Positions 5,974 through 13,992 of a DNA stretch of 13,992 nucleotides are shown here, in pieces. This DNA comes from an uncultured Granulosicoccaceae bacterium (lineage in GTDB: Bacteria > Pseudomonadota > Gammaproteobacteria > Granulosicoccales > Granulosicoccaceae). The notes under the pieces were generated by a model. It was not told where the DNA came from, did no database searches, and saw only the letters and a program-made list of their open reading frames with translations. The stretch is taken from assembly GCA_937951695.1 (NCBI GenBank), contig CALFBL010000180.1, positions 1-13,992 on the forward strand. Reading direction: 5' to 3'. A program made the translations under genes and the position numbers. Position 1 is the stretch's first letter, and each line of letters starts with the position of its first letter.

Positions 5974-7011
5974 ATGGAACTATCCGCTCTCCTGCTGCAA
6001 GTCCTGAACGGACTTGACAAAGGCAGCGCCTACGCCTTGATTGCGTTAGGGCTGACACTCATTTTTGGCACCTTGGGAGTGGTCAACTTCGCCCACGGTG
6101 CGCTGTTTATGATCGGAGCCTTTTGCTCGGTCACTTTGCAACGGCTGCTGTCGACATCCGTAATCACGCTGGATGAAACCAAACTCGATTTTCTGGGTAA
6201 TCCGGCGAAAATATCCACCCCTTATGTCAACACTTGGTTTGGGCCTGACATTGGCAATGCGATTATCGACTGGTCTGTACCATTGGCGATTTTGTTCGCC
6301 ATCCCGATAATGCTGCTCATCGGTTTTGTGATGGAGCGTGGCCTGATCAAGCATTTTTACAAGCGTCCGCACGCCGATCAGATTCTCGTGACCTTCGGGC
6401 TTGCGATTGTGTTGCAGGAAGCGGTCAAGTATTTTTTTGGCGCTAACCAGATACCCGCACCGGCCCCCGATATGTTTGTCGGATCGTTTGATTTTGGCGT
6501 CTACATCGGCATGAACCCGGGGAAATTGATGTACCCCTACTGGCGAATTGTGTATTTTCTGTTTGCGTTGGTCATCATACTGGCTGTGTTCTCCTTCCTG
6601 CAGTTCACCACCTTTGGCATGGTTGTCAGAGCCGGTATGGCCGATCGTGAGACGGTGGGTTTGCTGGGTATCAATATAGACAAACGGTTCACCATAATGT
6701 TCGGTATAGCGGCCGCGGTCGCCGGGTTAGCAGGGGTGATGTACACGCCTATAAACCCTCCGAGTTACACCATGGGTATGGACTTTCTGGTTATCTCGTT
6801 TGTGGTCGTGGTCGTGGGTGGGATGGGTTCTCTGCCAGGCGCTGTGCTTGCTGGATTCCTGCTGGGCATATTGGAAAGCTTCGCCTCGATTCGTCAGGTT
6901 ATTGATGTATTGCCAGGAATCAACAACCTGGTCATATATCTGGCAGCAATCATGATTTTATTGGCACGGCCTCGAGGTCTGCTCGGGCGCAAAGGCGTCA
7001 TGGAGAATTAA
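5974..7011 (+). CDS. livH: HAAT ABC transporter permease, LivH type
   Basis: This 345-residue inner-membrane protein is one of the two channel subunits of the importer. Many hydrophobic stretches are visible, consistent with the eight or so membrane helices of the family. The N-terminal 'GLTLIFGTLGVVNFAHGA' (about residues 26-43) is the LivH hallmark. A cytoplasmic coupling-loop sequence, 'FGMVVRAGMADRETVGLLGIN' without its last residues' context, spans about residues 212-232 and contacts the ATPases. The end 'ILLARPRGLLGRKG' is also typical. An extended polar segment at about 58-90 separates early helices, longer than in Escherichia coli LivH as I recall it. No good Shine-Dalgarno sequence precedes the ATG (GGATGA is 13 bases away), which with the upstream hairpin suggests much lower translation than the binding protein. 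The symbol denotes family, not proven branched-chain amino acid specificity. Confidence 0.9.
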   Translation: MELSALLLQVLNGLDKGSAYALIALGLTLIFGTLGVVNFAHGALFMIGAFCSVTLQRLLSTSVITLDETKLDFLGNPAKISTPYVNTWFGPDIGNAIIDWSVPLAILFAIPIMLLIGFVMERGLIKHFYKRPHADQILVTFGLAIVLQEAVKYFFGANQIPAPAPDMFVGSFDFGVYIGMNPGKLMYPYWRIVYFLFALVIILAVFSFLQFTTFGMVVRAGMADRETVGLLGINIDKRFTIMFGIAAAVAGLAGVMYTPINPPSYTMGMDFLVISFVVVVVGGMGSLPGAVLAGFLLGILESFASIRQVIDVLPGINNLVIYLAAIMILLARPRGLLGRKGVMEN

Positions 7012-7015
7012 CAAC

Positions 7016-8191
7016 GTGTTTGGTCTATCTCGTGGTGATTTATTACTCTGGCTCTTTGTGCTGCTGCTGGTATTGGCCGCTCCCATTTTGCTCAATCCGT
7101 TTCCAGAAAGCTCCGCTCTTGCCCAGTTCAATGGTGGTTATCCGGACCTTATGCAGCGCTTTCTAATATTCGGAATATTCGCTATAGGCTTTAATATCCT
7201 TTTTGGTTTGACGGGGTACTTGAGTTTTGGTCACGCGGCGTTTCTGGGTGCCGGCTCATATGCGGCGGTCTGGATGTTGAAACTGCTGACAATAAATGTC
7301 ATCCCTGCGATCATTGTGTCAACGCTGGTGGCAGGAATATTGTCGTTGATAATCGGCTACATCTCATTGCGTCGCTCGGGAATTTACTTTTCGATCCTGA
7401 CACTGGCGTTTGCCCAGATGTCGTTTGCTGCGGCAGCATCGGTGGGCTTTGTCACGCAGTTCACGGGTGGTGAAACCGGTTTGCAGACTGCATTGAATGA
7501 TCCACGAATCCTCGATACGGCCAGTACGACTGGTAACATCCCCGCGCCTTCGTTGTTCGGACTGGAGATGCGTGACAGCTTCCAGTGGTCTGTAGGAGAT
7601 TGGCTATGGACGTTCAACGCGGGTTACTACGTGTGTGGGTTTGTGATGATGGTTGCATTCTATATAGCCATACGCATTACCCGCTCCCCATTCGGAATGA
7701 TGCTAAAAGCGGTTAAGTCAAATAACGAACGCCTGAGCTACACCGGCATAAATCCCAAGCCCTACACCCTGGCAGCCTTCGTGATCTCGGGTATGTACGC
7801 CGGTCTGGCTGGCGGGCTTATGGTGGCGATGGACCCGCTCGCGGGTGTTGAGCGCATGCAATGGACAGCCTCTGGTGAGGTGGTACTGATGACCATTCTG
7901 GGCGGTGTTGGAACGCTGATTGGCCCGATCTTCGGAGCAGGGTTAATAAAATATTTTGAAAATATTTTCTCGAAAATTAACGAGAGTTTGCTGCACCAAT
8001 GGTTTGCGTTTTTACCCGACGGTGTTGAAGATTTTTTCGTCGCTGTCATCTATCCCTTCGTCGGTAAGGGGTGGCATCTTACGTTGGGCTTGAGCTTTAT
8101 GCTGGTGGTGATATTCCTGCCTGGCGGTATGGTTGGTGGTCTCACTAGTCTGTACCGACGGATTTTCAAGAAAAGCAAACAGGCGAATTAG
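7016..8191 (+). CDS. livM: HAAT ABC transporter permease, LivM type
   Basis: This 391-residue partner permease starts at GTG four bases after the livH stop, with GGAGA (7002-7006) nine bases upstream inside the end of livH. The LivM hallmark 'FGLTGYLSFGHAAFLGAGSYAA' region begins near residue 62 (its core is G-x-x-SFGHA-x-FLG-x-G-Y). The cytoplasmic coupling loop 'SPFGMMLKAVKSNNERLSYTG' lies at about 223-243, and a 'GGVGTLIGPIFGA' turn and helix follow. Between helices there is a long polar segment (about 150-200), and near the C-terminus an additional amphipathic region (about 315-350), probably outside the membrane. The close spacing shows co-expression with livH, as expected for subunits that form a heterodimer. 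Substrate is set mainly by the binding protein and is unknown. Confidence 0.9.
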   Translation: MFGLSRGDLLLWLFVLLLVLAAPILLNPFPESSALAQFNGGYPDLMQRFLIFGIFAIGFNILFGLTGYLSFGHAAFLGAGSYAAVWMLKLLTINVIPAIIVSTLVAGILSLIIGYISLRRSGIYFSILTLAFAQMSFAAAASVGFVTQFTGGETGLQTALNDPRILDTASTTGNIPAPSLFGLEMRDSFQWSVGDWLWTFNAGYYVCGFVMMVAFYIAIRITRSPFGMMLKAVKSNNERLSYTGINPKPYTLAAFVISGMYAGLAGGLMVAMDPLAGVERMQWTASGEVVLMTILGGVGTLIGPIFGAGLIKYFENIFSKINESLLHQWFAFLPDGVEDFFVAVIYPFVGKGWHLTLGLSFMLVVIFLPGGMVGGLTSLYRRIFKKSKQAN

Positions 8192-8200
8192 GAGAACACC

Positions 8201-8959
8201 ATGGGCTCAGCTCTTGAAGTAAGGGGTGTCAACAAACGTTTTGGTGGTTTGCAAGCATTGAATGATGTCAATCTGACGGTTGAAGAAGGGCGCATCCACG
8301 CCATCATTGGCCCCAATGGGGCGGGTAAATCCACCTTGTTGAATTGTTTTGTCGGTCGCTTGAAACCCGATTCGGGTACGGTGATGTTTCATGGGCAGAA
8401 TCTGCTGGGCATATTGCCATATCAAGTTAACCAAGTCGGCGTATCGCGGGTGTTCCAAACTCCGGAAATATTCGCTGATTTAACCGTGTTAGAAAACGTC
8501 ATGATTCCGGCATTGGCACATCGTGATGGCATCTTTGAAATGAACGCCATGAAGCCATTGCTCAAGGAAACCGATATCCGCAAAAAAGCTGTGGATGTGC
8601 TTGAAGATATCGGGCTGCACGATAAGCTGGACATGACAGCATCGTCGATGTCACGGGGTGACAAGCGGCGTCTGGAAATGGCTATGGGTCTGGTACAAGA
8701 ACCGAAGTTATTGTTGCTGGATGAGCCTACAGCAGGGATGAGTCGGGCCGATACCAATAACACCATTGAAGTGCTGAAGCACATTAGTAAATCACGCGCG
8801 ATAACGATGATCATCATCGAGCACGACATGCACGTGGTGTTCACATTAGCCGATCGCATCAGTGTGCTGGCTCAGGGTACCGTTATCGTGGAAGACCAGC
8901 CGGAGAACATCAAAGGCAATAAAAAAGTTCAGGAAGCCTACTTGGGAGGTGCGCATTGA
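8201..8959 (+). CDS. livG: HAAT ABC transporter ATP-binding protein, LivG type
   Basis: This 252-residue cytoplasmic ATPase is one of two different nucleotide-binding subunits driving the importer. Motifs: Walker A 'GPNGAGKST' at 37-45 (K43), Q-loop Q86 in 'RVFQTPEIF', Walker B 'LLLLDEPTAGM' ending at D174-E175, and H-loop H208 in 'IIEHDM'. The signature motif reads 'MSRGDKRRLE' (150-159) instead of the canonical LSGGQ; Ser and Gly at the key positions remain. I recall RGD-type signatures in a subclass of HAAT ATPases, so it is probably still active. AGGAGA (8190-8195), overlapping the livM stop, lies five bases before ATG. The C-terminal 'NKKVQEAYLG' is the usual LivG tail. The last codons overlap the start of livF. 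Confidence 0.92.
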   Translation: MGSALEVRGVNKRFGGLQALNDVNLTVEEGRIHAIIGPNGAGKSTLLNCFVGRLKPDSGTVMFHGQNLLGILPYQVNQVGVSRVFQTPEIFADLTVLENVMIPALAHRDGIFEMNAMKPLLKETDIRKKAVDVLEDIGLHDKLDMTASSMSRGDKRRLEMAMGLVQEPKLLLLDEPTAGMSRADTNNTIEVLKHISKSRAITMIIIEHDMHVVFTLADRISVLAQGTVIVEDQPENIKGNKKVQEAYLGGAH

Positions 8960-9699
8960 ACGCGTCAGCGGTTTCGGCATCAACAGGTGCTGGCAAGGCC
9001 TATTTCTCGTGCCAGGGTATTCACGCCTATTATGGGGAGAGTTACATCGTTCAGGGCGTCAGCTTCGATGTGCCGGAAGGTGAAATTCTGGCACTGTTGG
9101 GGCGAAACGGAGCAGGTAAGTCCTCAACCTTGAGAACCATTGCGCGTCTGGATGATCCGTTTTTGCAGCTAGGAGATATCTGGTTAGCCGGGGAGCCGCT
9201 GCATAGGATGAAAAGTCACGAGGCAGCCGTTCACGGAGTGGCGCTGGTACCGGAAGATCGACGAATCATTCCTGGCTTAACGGTTGAAGAAAACATCAAG
9301 TTGGCGCAGATCGTCGAACCCAAGGGTTGGTCCTTAAGCAGGATCTATGAGCTGTTTCCACGCCTTGGCGAACGACGCAAGCAGGAAGGCATCACGCTCT
9401 CTGGTGGTGAGCAGCAAATGCTGGCCATCGGTCGCGCTCTGGCAAGAGACATTAAATTGTTGCTGCTGGATGAACCGTACGAAGGGCTTGCTCCCGTTGT
9501 TGTTCAGGAAATTGAGAAAACCCTGCAAATCATTCGAAGCGAAGGCATGACCACGATTATCGTGGAGCAGAACGCGGTTGCCGCGTTAAAGCTTGCAGAC
9601 AAGGCGGTGATCCTCGATACCGGGGAACTGGTGTACCAGGGCAATGCCAGTGAAGTGCTCGAAAACGAGCAGTTGCGGCACGATTATCTGGCGATCTAA
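8956..9699 (+). CDS. livF: HAAT ABC transporter ATP-binding protein, LivF type
   Basis: This 247-residue second ATPase pairs with LivG. Motifs: Walker A 'GRNGAGKSS' at 49-57 (K55), 'PEDRRIIPGLTV' in the family's PExR-x-x-x-P-x-LTV position, an intact 'LSGGEQQ' signature, Walker B 'LLLLDEPYEGLAP', and 'IIVEQN' where other ABC proteins have the H-loop histidine; the Gln-Asn form is normal for LivF. Translation should begin at TTG 8956, overlapping the livG stop. GGGAGGT (8944-8950), five bases upstream, supports this rare start, and no in-frame ATG precedes the ATPase core. The first 15 or so residues (Ala/Ser-rich) are an extension beyond the usual LivF N-terminus. It is the last gene of the operon and runs head-on into the yhaN-like gene. 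Confidence 0.92.
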   Translation: MNASAVSASTGAGKAYFSCQGIHAYYGESYIVQGVSFDVPEGEILALLGRNGAGKSSTLRTIARLDDPFLQLGDIWLAGEPLHRMKSHEAAVHGVALVPEDRRIIPGLTVEENIKLAQIVEPKGWSLSRIYELFPRLGERRKQEGITLSGGEQQMLAIGRALARDIKLLLLDEPYEGLAPVVVQEIEKTLQIIRSEGMTTIIVEQNAVAALKLADKAVILDTGELVYQGNASEVLENEQLRHDYLAI

Positions 9700-9715
9700 T
9701 TTCTTTTTAATCCGA

Positions 9716-12700
9716 TTAAGTGGTGACGTGTTCGCTGAGTTCGATCGTGTTAACGCCGGGCACCACCTCGCGTGCAATATCCACCACGTGACGGTGGTGA
9801 GTAAAATAGATCACCTGACCGTGCAACGCCATCTCGGAGAATTCCGTGATGGCGCTGCGTGTTCTAGGCTCATCAAATGTTTCGAAGATATCGTCAGCAA
9901 TAAAGGGCAAAGCCGATTTATGCTGGCGATATTCGTGATAAGCCGCGATGCGCAAAGCTAGATACAGTTGATAGCGTGTACCCACTGAAAGGTGGTCTGC
10001 ACTGACTGAAGCGCCGTTCTGACGCGTGGCGATGAGTTGCTCGACACCTTTGTCGTCGGGGCGAGTCACCAGATCGATGTAGTTATCTTCGGTCAACGCA
10101 ACAAAGGACGCCTTGGCCTTGGCCAGCATACCGCTTCGGTTTTGATCGCGAAAATGTTGCAACCCTCGTTCGATAGCGCGCAACCCCAAGCGCATTTTCA
10201 ACGCGTCGGTGACACCTTCCTCAATCTCGTGCATCAGGTCAGCTTCTTTCTGCCGCAGCAGGGCAACTCGTTCATCCAGTCCCATTTGGTTTAATTGCTG
10301 CTGAGTGTCGTAGAGTTCGTTTTCCTGTTTTTGCAGTGAGGCTTCTGAATTGGATTCAATGATCTCGAGCTCGGTCAGGTTTTGATCCAGTACTGTTGCC
10401 AATTCACGTACGTTTAAATCAAATGCAGAGGCGATGTGTTCTGCATCCGCGGTGTCAGGCTCTTCATCCGTATCGCTGTCAGCCCCTGTGATTTGCCCAG
10501 GTTTCGCAATAGCGGACTCTAGCTTTGCCCAAGCCTCTTCAAAGGTGTCGACCGACTGCAGGGCACAAACATCGGATTCAATTTGCATTTGGTTCTTGAC
10601 CAGTTGGTGGCGCTCGTGAACCTTGGATAACGCCGACACTAATTCATCCAGTGTGTTTGTTCCGAGGCGTTCGTGCATAGGCGTTAAGCGCTGTTCAACA
10701 CTGAGTTGCTCAGTTGTCAGCTGAGAGAGTTTCTTTGTCTGTTCATTGGCTCTTGTCTTCAATTCGGACTGCACTGCGTATTTGTCTTGCTGCTGGTCGT
10801 GAAAAGTCATCAACTCTTGGTAGTTCAGAGCTACATTGTCACCAGATACAACCTTCAAAGCTGCGGCAAGTTTTGCTGTTTGTTCGGTAATACGGTCAAG
10901 CTTTGATTGCGCTAGCGTTAAGTTGTTGCGTATCTGAACTTGCCGAGCGAAGCACTGGCCGTGTCGTTTTATGGTTTGCCAGTGGTGCGTGATAGCCTGA
11001 GTTGAGATCGATTCCAACCAGCTGCCTTTGAGCGCAATCTGGATCTTGGTGCTGAGCGATTCAATATTGTCCTGATTTATTGCCAGTTCTCGATCGATAC
11101 GTTTCAGATCCTGTCTGAGCTCATGTTGCTGTAAATTAGCCTGATGCTCATCCTGCCATCGCTGTTCTGCTAATTTGGTTACTGCTTTGGCGTGCGCCAA
11201 GATTTCCGGTAGCGATGCAGGCTCATCACTGGCAGGAGAAATTGCATCCGCTGATGAGGTGAGTTTATTGACTTCGTGAATGAGTTGTGTCAGGTTTTGC
11301 TGCTGTTTTGCACAAAGCTCACATAATTTGTTGACTGTTTCCTCTTGTGACAGCCGCTTACGATCTGCATCTCGCCAGATTTCCAATGCATCACGCCAGG
11401 CGATCAATTCAGCACTGTCGGTGAAGGAGAGGTTGGGAATATGTTCGATGCTTTTGTTTTGCTCTGAGATGAGCGACTCTAACGTCTGTTCGTGATCACT
11501 GAGTTCACGTCTTATCTTATCCAATGCATCCAGTTGATCTTGTTTGGAATCCAGTATCGATTTAATGGTTCCAAAATTTTCGGCAACAGAGAACTGTCGA
11601 GTAACGGATGAGTCAAGCGCATCCATACAGCTATCAACCCGTTCTGTTTGGGTTTTGAGTTCAACAATGCTAGCCTGTTGGTGAAGCAGATCCTTATGAT
11701 CGTTCCACGCGTTACGCAGTTCATCTCTGGTTTCCTCGTAACTGGCGTTATCATCGGTAACCGAATGACCTAAGCGAGTTAACTGGCGGTCGTACCCATC
11801 GATAGTGGTCAGTATGCTTTGCGCTTTTTCGTTTGCAGATTCAATCTGTGACAACGCCGCACGTCGTGCATCAACACAGTCTCGGATTGCAGTGACGGAC
11901 GGGGCTATGAGTTGGTGTAAATCTGTGGAATCGTCAACACCTACCGCTGTTATTCGAATTTTTTGTTCATACGCTTCTTGCTTACGATCGCTCAGCAATT
12001 GTCTGGCTTGTTTGTAGGTGCCAATTAATTCAATAGCCTCACCGGCTTCGAGCACACGAATCAGTTTATCGATGGGTTCCCGGTTGGTTGATGCGCGACC
12101 GGTCATGTTGGCATCGTCCAGTTTATCGGCGGGTTTAAGTTGTCCGAGTTTTTCCGACGTTCGGGTGCGCTCTTGTTTGAGGTGATCCGCCGCTACATGT
12201 AGGGCTTTCCAAGCCTCAACATTTTCATCTATTGGCGATTGAGAGACGTCAGAGATTAAATTACACTCATTGGCTTGAGTAATAGGTAGTGATTTCAATT
12301 CGTGTTTGATGGGAGCGAATTCGTTTTCTACTTCCTGCAGCTCTTGTTGGTGCTGAGTTACTTTTTGCTGCTCGCTGGTGAACAGTTCACTGGAGAGCTT
12401 GAGTTGCTCAAGCTCTTGTCGATGAAGTGACCAGCCGCTTAGGTCAACATGGACTTTCAGTTCTTGTGTGATCGACGCAATTTCGCTTTTTATGAGTTGA
12501 ATATTTTTTGACAGCGCGAGGTATTCAGGCCGATGTTGTTGTACGTCTTCATACCAGTGTTCAGGCACGTCAGCTATTGCCCGGGAATCGTTCAGTTTGA
12601 TTTGGTTGACACGCCATTGATGGAATTTTTCCAAGGCGCCTTTCAGGGATAACAATTGATTTTTTGATGCGCGTTGGTCTTTTAGGTTAGTACGGGTTAT

Positions 12701-13357
12701 GGCTGCGCTGTGTTGCTGTTGCTTTAATTGCTTCTGTAACCGGTCCCACAAGGTGCGATTGCTGTCTAGTGTTTTCAGTTCTTTCTGCACGTCTTTAAGT
12801 GCGGCATTGAGAACTTTAATACGGATTTTGGTGCGTTTGCGAGGCTTGAAGAAATTGTCTGTTGGGATCATCAATTGTTTCAGTTGTTCAGACAAGGTGT
12901 TCAAACCGGTGGTAGCTGAAAACAGCGCGGCTCCCAATTCGCCCTTACTGCTCAGAATAGATTCTCCGCCTTTGTGCAAAGTAGAGTTGTCCACCCAGAA
13001 GCGGGACTGGTAGTCTTCTCGGGAGAGGTTGTGTTTGTCGAGCACGGCGGCATCCACCGTTTTGCTGTCGGTGTCTCTAAGTACCGATTTTAATCGGTGC
13101 AAGTGTAGCGAGCTCTCTTGCTGCTGCAGTGTTGCTGCAATTTCAAGGCTGGCGGAGTCGTGCAGGAAGGCGTAGCGTGTTCGATTGGGAATGCCGTATA
13201 AAAAATCCAGAATCGCGTTGGAAATCGTGGATTTTCCCACTTCGTTATGACCGTACACGATATGAATATCGGGCTTGTTTTTGTCCGGTTCAGGCAGGTT
13301 GAGCAATCGATCGGTGAAGTGACCATATCGAATCAGGTGTAAAGACTGAAAACGCAT
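9716..13357 (-). CDS. yhaN: YhaN-like SMC/Rad50-type coiled-coil ATPase (AAA_27)
   Basis: This 1213-residue cytoplasmic protein has the two-half ATPase layout of SbcC/Rad50/SMC proteins. The N-terminal half carries Walker A 'GHNEVGKST' (36-44, K42). Residues from about 190 to 1060 are rich in Gln, Glu, Lys and Leu with heptad-like spacing, a long coiled coil. The C-terminal half has the signature 'LSVGTRYQLYLALRIA' (from 1123), Walker B 'LPFIADDIF' (D1155-D1156) with 'ETFDEPRT' after it, and 'YFTHHRH' near 1184-1190. The 'DHLSxGTxxQLYLALRIA' and 'DDIFxxFDExR' forms identify the YhaN (AAA_27) branch rather than true SbcC. Proteins of this type are thought to work with a YhaO/SbcD-like nuclease on DNA ends. 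C679-E-L-C682 sits near the coiled-coil centre. An acidic linker lies at about 957-973. It begins four bases after the upstream gene's stop with no clear ribosome site, implying coupling. It is a little longer than typical family members. Confidence 0.9.
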   Translation of the reverse strand: MRFQSLHLIRYGHFTDRLLNLPEPDKNKPDIHIVYGHNEVGKSTISNAILDFLYGIPNRTRYAFLHDSASLEIAATLQQQESSLHLHRLKSVLRDTDSKTVDAAVLDKHNLSREDYQSRFWVDNSTLHKGGESILSSKGELGAALFSATTGLNTLSEQLKQLMIPTDNFFKPRKRTKIRIKVLNAALKDVQKELKTLDSNRTLWDRLQKQLKQQQHSAAITRTNLKDQRASKNQLLSLKGALEKFHQWRVNQIKLNDSRAIADVPEHWYEDVQQHRPEYLALSKNIQLIKSEIASITQELKVHVDLSGWSLHRQELEQLKLSSELFTSEQQKVTQHQQELQEVENEFAPIKHELKSLPITQANECNLISDVSQSPIDENVEAWKALHVAADHLKQERTRTSEKLGQLKPADKLDDANMTGRASTNREPIDKLIRVLEAGEAIELIGTYKQARQLLSDRKQEAYEQKIRITAVGVDDSTDLHQLIAPSVTAIRDCVDARRAALSQIESANEKAQSILTTIDGYDRQLTRLGHSVTDDNASYEETRDELRNAWNDHKDLLHQQASIVELKTQTERVDSCMDALDSSVTRQFSVAENFGTIKSILDSKQDQLDALDKIRRELSDHEQTLESLISEQNKSIEHIPNLSFTDSAELIAWRDALEIWRDADRKRLSQEETVNKLCELCAKQQQNLTQLIHEVNKLTSSADAISPASDEPASLPEILAHAKAVTKLAEQRWQDEHQANLQQHELRQDLKRIDRELAINQDNIESLSTKIQIALKGSWLESISTQAITHHWQTIKRHGQCFARQVQIRNNLTLAQSKLDRITEQTAKLAAALKVVSGDNVALNYQELMTFHDQQQDKYAVQSELKTRANEQTKKLSQLTTEQLSVEQRLTPMHERLGTNTLDELVSALSKVHERHQLVKNQMQIESDVCALQSVDTFEEAWAKLESAIAKPGQITGADSDTDEEPDTADAEHIASAFDLNVRELATVLDQNLTELEIIESNSEASLQKQENELYDTQQQLNQMGLDERVALLRQKEADLMHEIEEGVTDALKMRLGLRAIERGLQHFRDQNRSGMLAKAKASFVALTEDNYIDLVTRPDDKGVEQLIATRQNGASVSADHLSVGTRYQLYLALRIAAYHEYRQHKSALPFIADDIFETFDEPRTRSAITEFSEMALHGQVIYFTHHRHVVDIAREVVPGVNTIELSEHVTT

Positions 13358-13361
13358 GTAA

Positions 13362-13992
13362 CTACCCGGCCGATCGGTCTATTTGTATTCGTGAGAGCAA
13401 ATCTTCCACCCCTTGCGCCTGCAATTGTTTAAGGGTACTCGCGCGCCGTTCAGGGGTGGATTGCATTTTATCCCTGGATTGTTTGTTTGGCAGAAGTTTG
13501 ATCAGGTCATCAAACTCACGCTCTGATACGGTTTGTAGCTGGTCATCGTCAAGATGAGTCAAGACGGTGTCTCTTAGTTGATCGATAAGCGAAAGATTGT
13601 TACCCAGGGAGTCGGTATCTCCATCAGCGAGCTTGACAGGGTGGAACTTAATTTTGTCGAGATGAACCTTGCCTAAGGTTTCAAACGCCAACTGAACCGA
13701 TTCATTCGTGTGTTCCTCATCGGCCCGGAGATCGTACAGGGTATGAACATCAGCCTCACATTCAATACGGAAGATCCAGCGGTCGATGTCGGGACTTTGC
13801 TCAATCAGGGGTTTGACGTGTTCCAGTAGGTCTGTGGTAAACGATTTTAATACCGCGTCAGAATCATTGAGTTGTTCATGGCATTCGTTTAAATTCAGAT
13901 GGATTCGATCAAATTGTACGGGGCTGACAATTCGCTCTTCAATGCGGCATTGCTCGTGGTCAAGTGACACCAGCGACACGCTCTTTACACCC
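13362..13992 (-). CDS. YhaO/SbcD-like DNA-repair exonuclease, C-terminal part (5' end outside window)
   Basis: The frame enters from the right edge, so only 209 C-terminal residues and the TAG stop are visible. A GTG at 13979 could serve as a start, but the frame continues to the edge ('GVKSVSLVSLDHEQ...'), so this is almost certainly the tail of a longer protein. The visible part fits the substrate-capping and C-terminal region of YhaO: strands such as 'SVSLVSL' and 'RIEERIVSPVQFDRIHLNL', then 'WIFRIECEADVHTLYDL', then a helical, charged tail. The catalytic metallophosphoesterase motifs would lie upstream, outside the window, so nuclease identity is inferred mainly from the neighbour: YhaO genes directly precede yhaN. 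The four-base gap to the ATPase gene implies one transcript and a joint complex. A different partner protein cannot be excluded from this fragment. Confidence 0.72.
   Translation of the reverse strand, partial: GVKSVSLVSLDHEQCRIEERIVSPVQFDRIHLNLNECHEQLNDSDAVLKSFTTDLLEHVKPLIEQSPDIDRWIFRIECEADVHTLYDLRADEEHTNESVQLAFETLGKVHLDKIKFHPVKLADGDTDSLGNNLSLIDQLRDTVLTHLDDDQLQTVSEREFDDLIKLLPNKQSRDKMQSTPERRASTLKQLQAQGVEDLLSRIQIDRSAG

Noticed and set aside
8422..8859. Minus-strand open frame of 145 codons opposite livG
   Set aside because: It is Ser- and Arg-rich low-information sequence opposite intact ATPase motifs.
4497..9699. Assignment of the importer as the urea system (UrtABCDE)
   Set aside because: The binding protein does not look like UrtA and no urease or urea amidolyase genes are adjacent; only the wider HAAT family is supported.
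9707..9719. TTAATC-C-GATTAA dyad as a terminator between livF and the yhaN-like gene
   Set aside because: The stem is A/T-rich with a one-base loop, and the T-run lies before rather than after it on the plus strand.
9716..13357. Assignment as canonical SbcC
   Set aside because: The signature and Walker B forms (LSVGTRYQLYLALRIA, ADDIFETFDEPRT) fit the YhaN branch better.

Overview
The window reads as a chromosomal segment of a Gram-negative bacterium, most likely a free-living gammaproteobacterium. The grounds are an outer-membrane-type beta-barrel protein, a diheme cytochrome c4, and the divergent cytochrome c4 / engB pair, an arrangement I know from gammaproteobacteria such as Pseudomonas. 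Base composition looks moderate. I see no phage, transposon, CRISPR array, tRNA or rRNA. Genus-level assignment is not possible from this sequence alone.

Layout: (1) 1-2781, plus strand: the 3' end of hisC (histidine biosynthesis), overlapping a gene for an exported beta-barrel protein of unknown function, then a calcineurin-type metallophosphoesterase and an exported protein of unknown function. (2) 2782-2848: a convergent gap with a possible hairpin terminator. (3) 2849-4197: cytochrome c4 (minus) and the ribosome-assembly GTPase EngB (plus), divergently transcribed. (4) 4198-4496: a 299-base gene-free leader holding a perfect TATAAT, several perfect dyads and small hairpins, ending in a strong Shine-Dalgarno sequence. 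(5) 4497-9699, plus strand: a complete five-gene HAAT-type (LivKHMGF) ABC importer with a Tat-type substrate-binding protein, two permeases and two ATPases. A strong hairpin separates the binding-protein gene from the permease gene. (6) 9716-13992, minus strand: a complete YhaN-like SMC/Rad50-type ATPase of 1213 residues. It lies directly downstream of a gene whose visible 3' part looks like the C-terminal region of its usual nuclease partner (YhaO/SbcD-like), which runs off the window.

How the genes work together: the importer genes form one transcription unit. The binding protein captures an amino-acid-like solute in the periplasm, LivH and LivM form the channel, and LivG and LivF power it. 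The hairpin after the first gene would allow the binding protein to be made in excess. The YhaO/YhaN pair probably processes DNA ends. It meets the importer operon tail to tail across only 16 bases with no convincing terminator. Most of the window is recognisable housekeeping content. The least explained parts are the two exported proteins near the left end, the structured leader before the importer, and a central CxxC motif in the YhaN-like protein.
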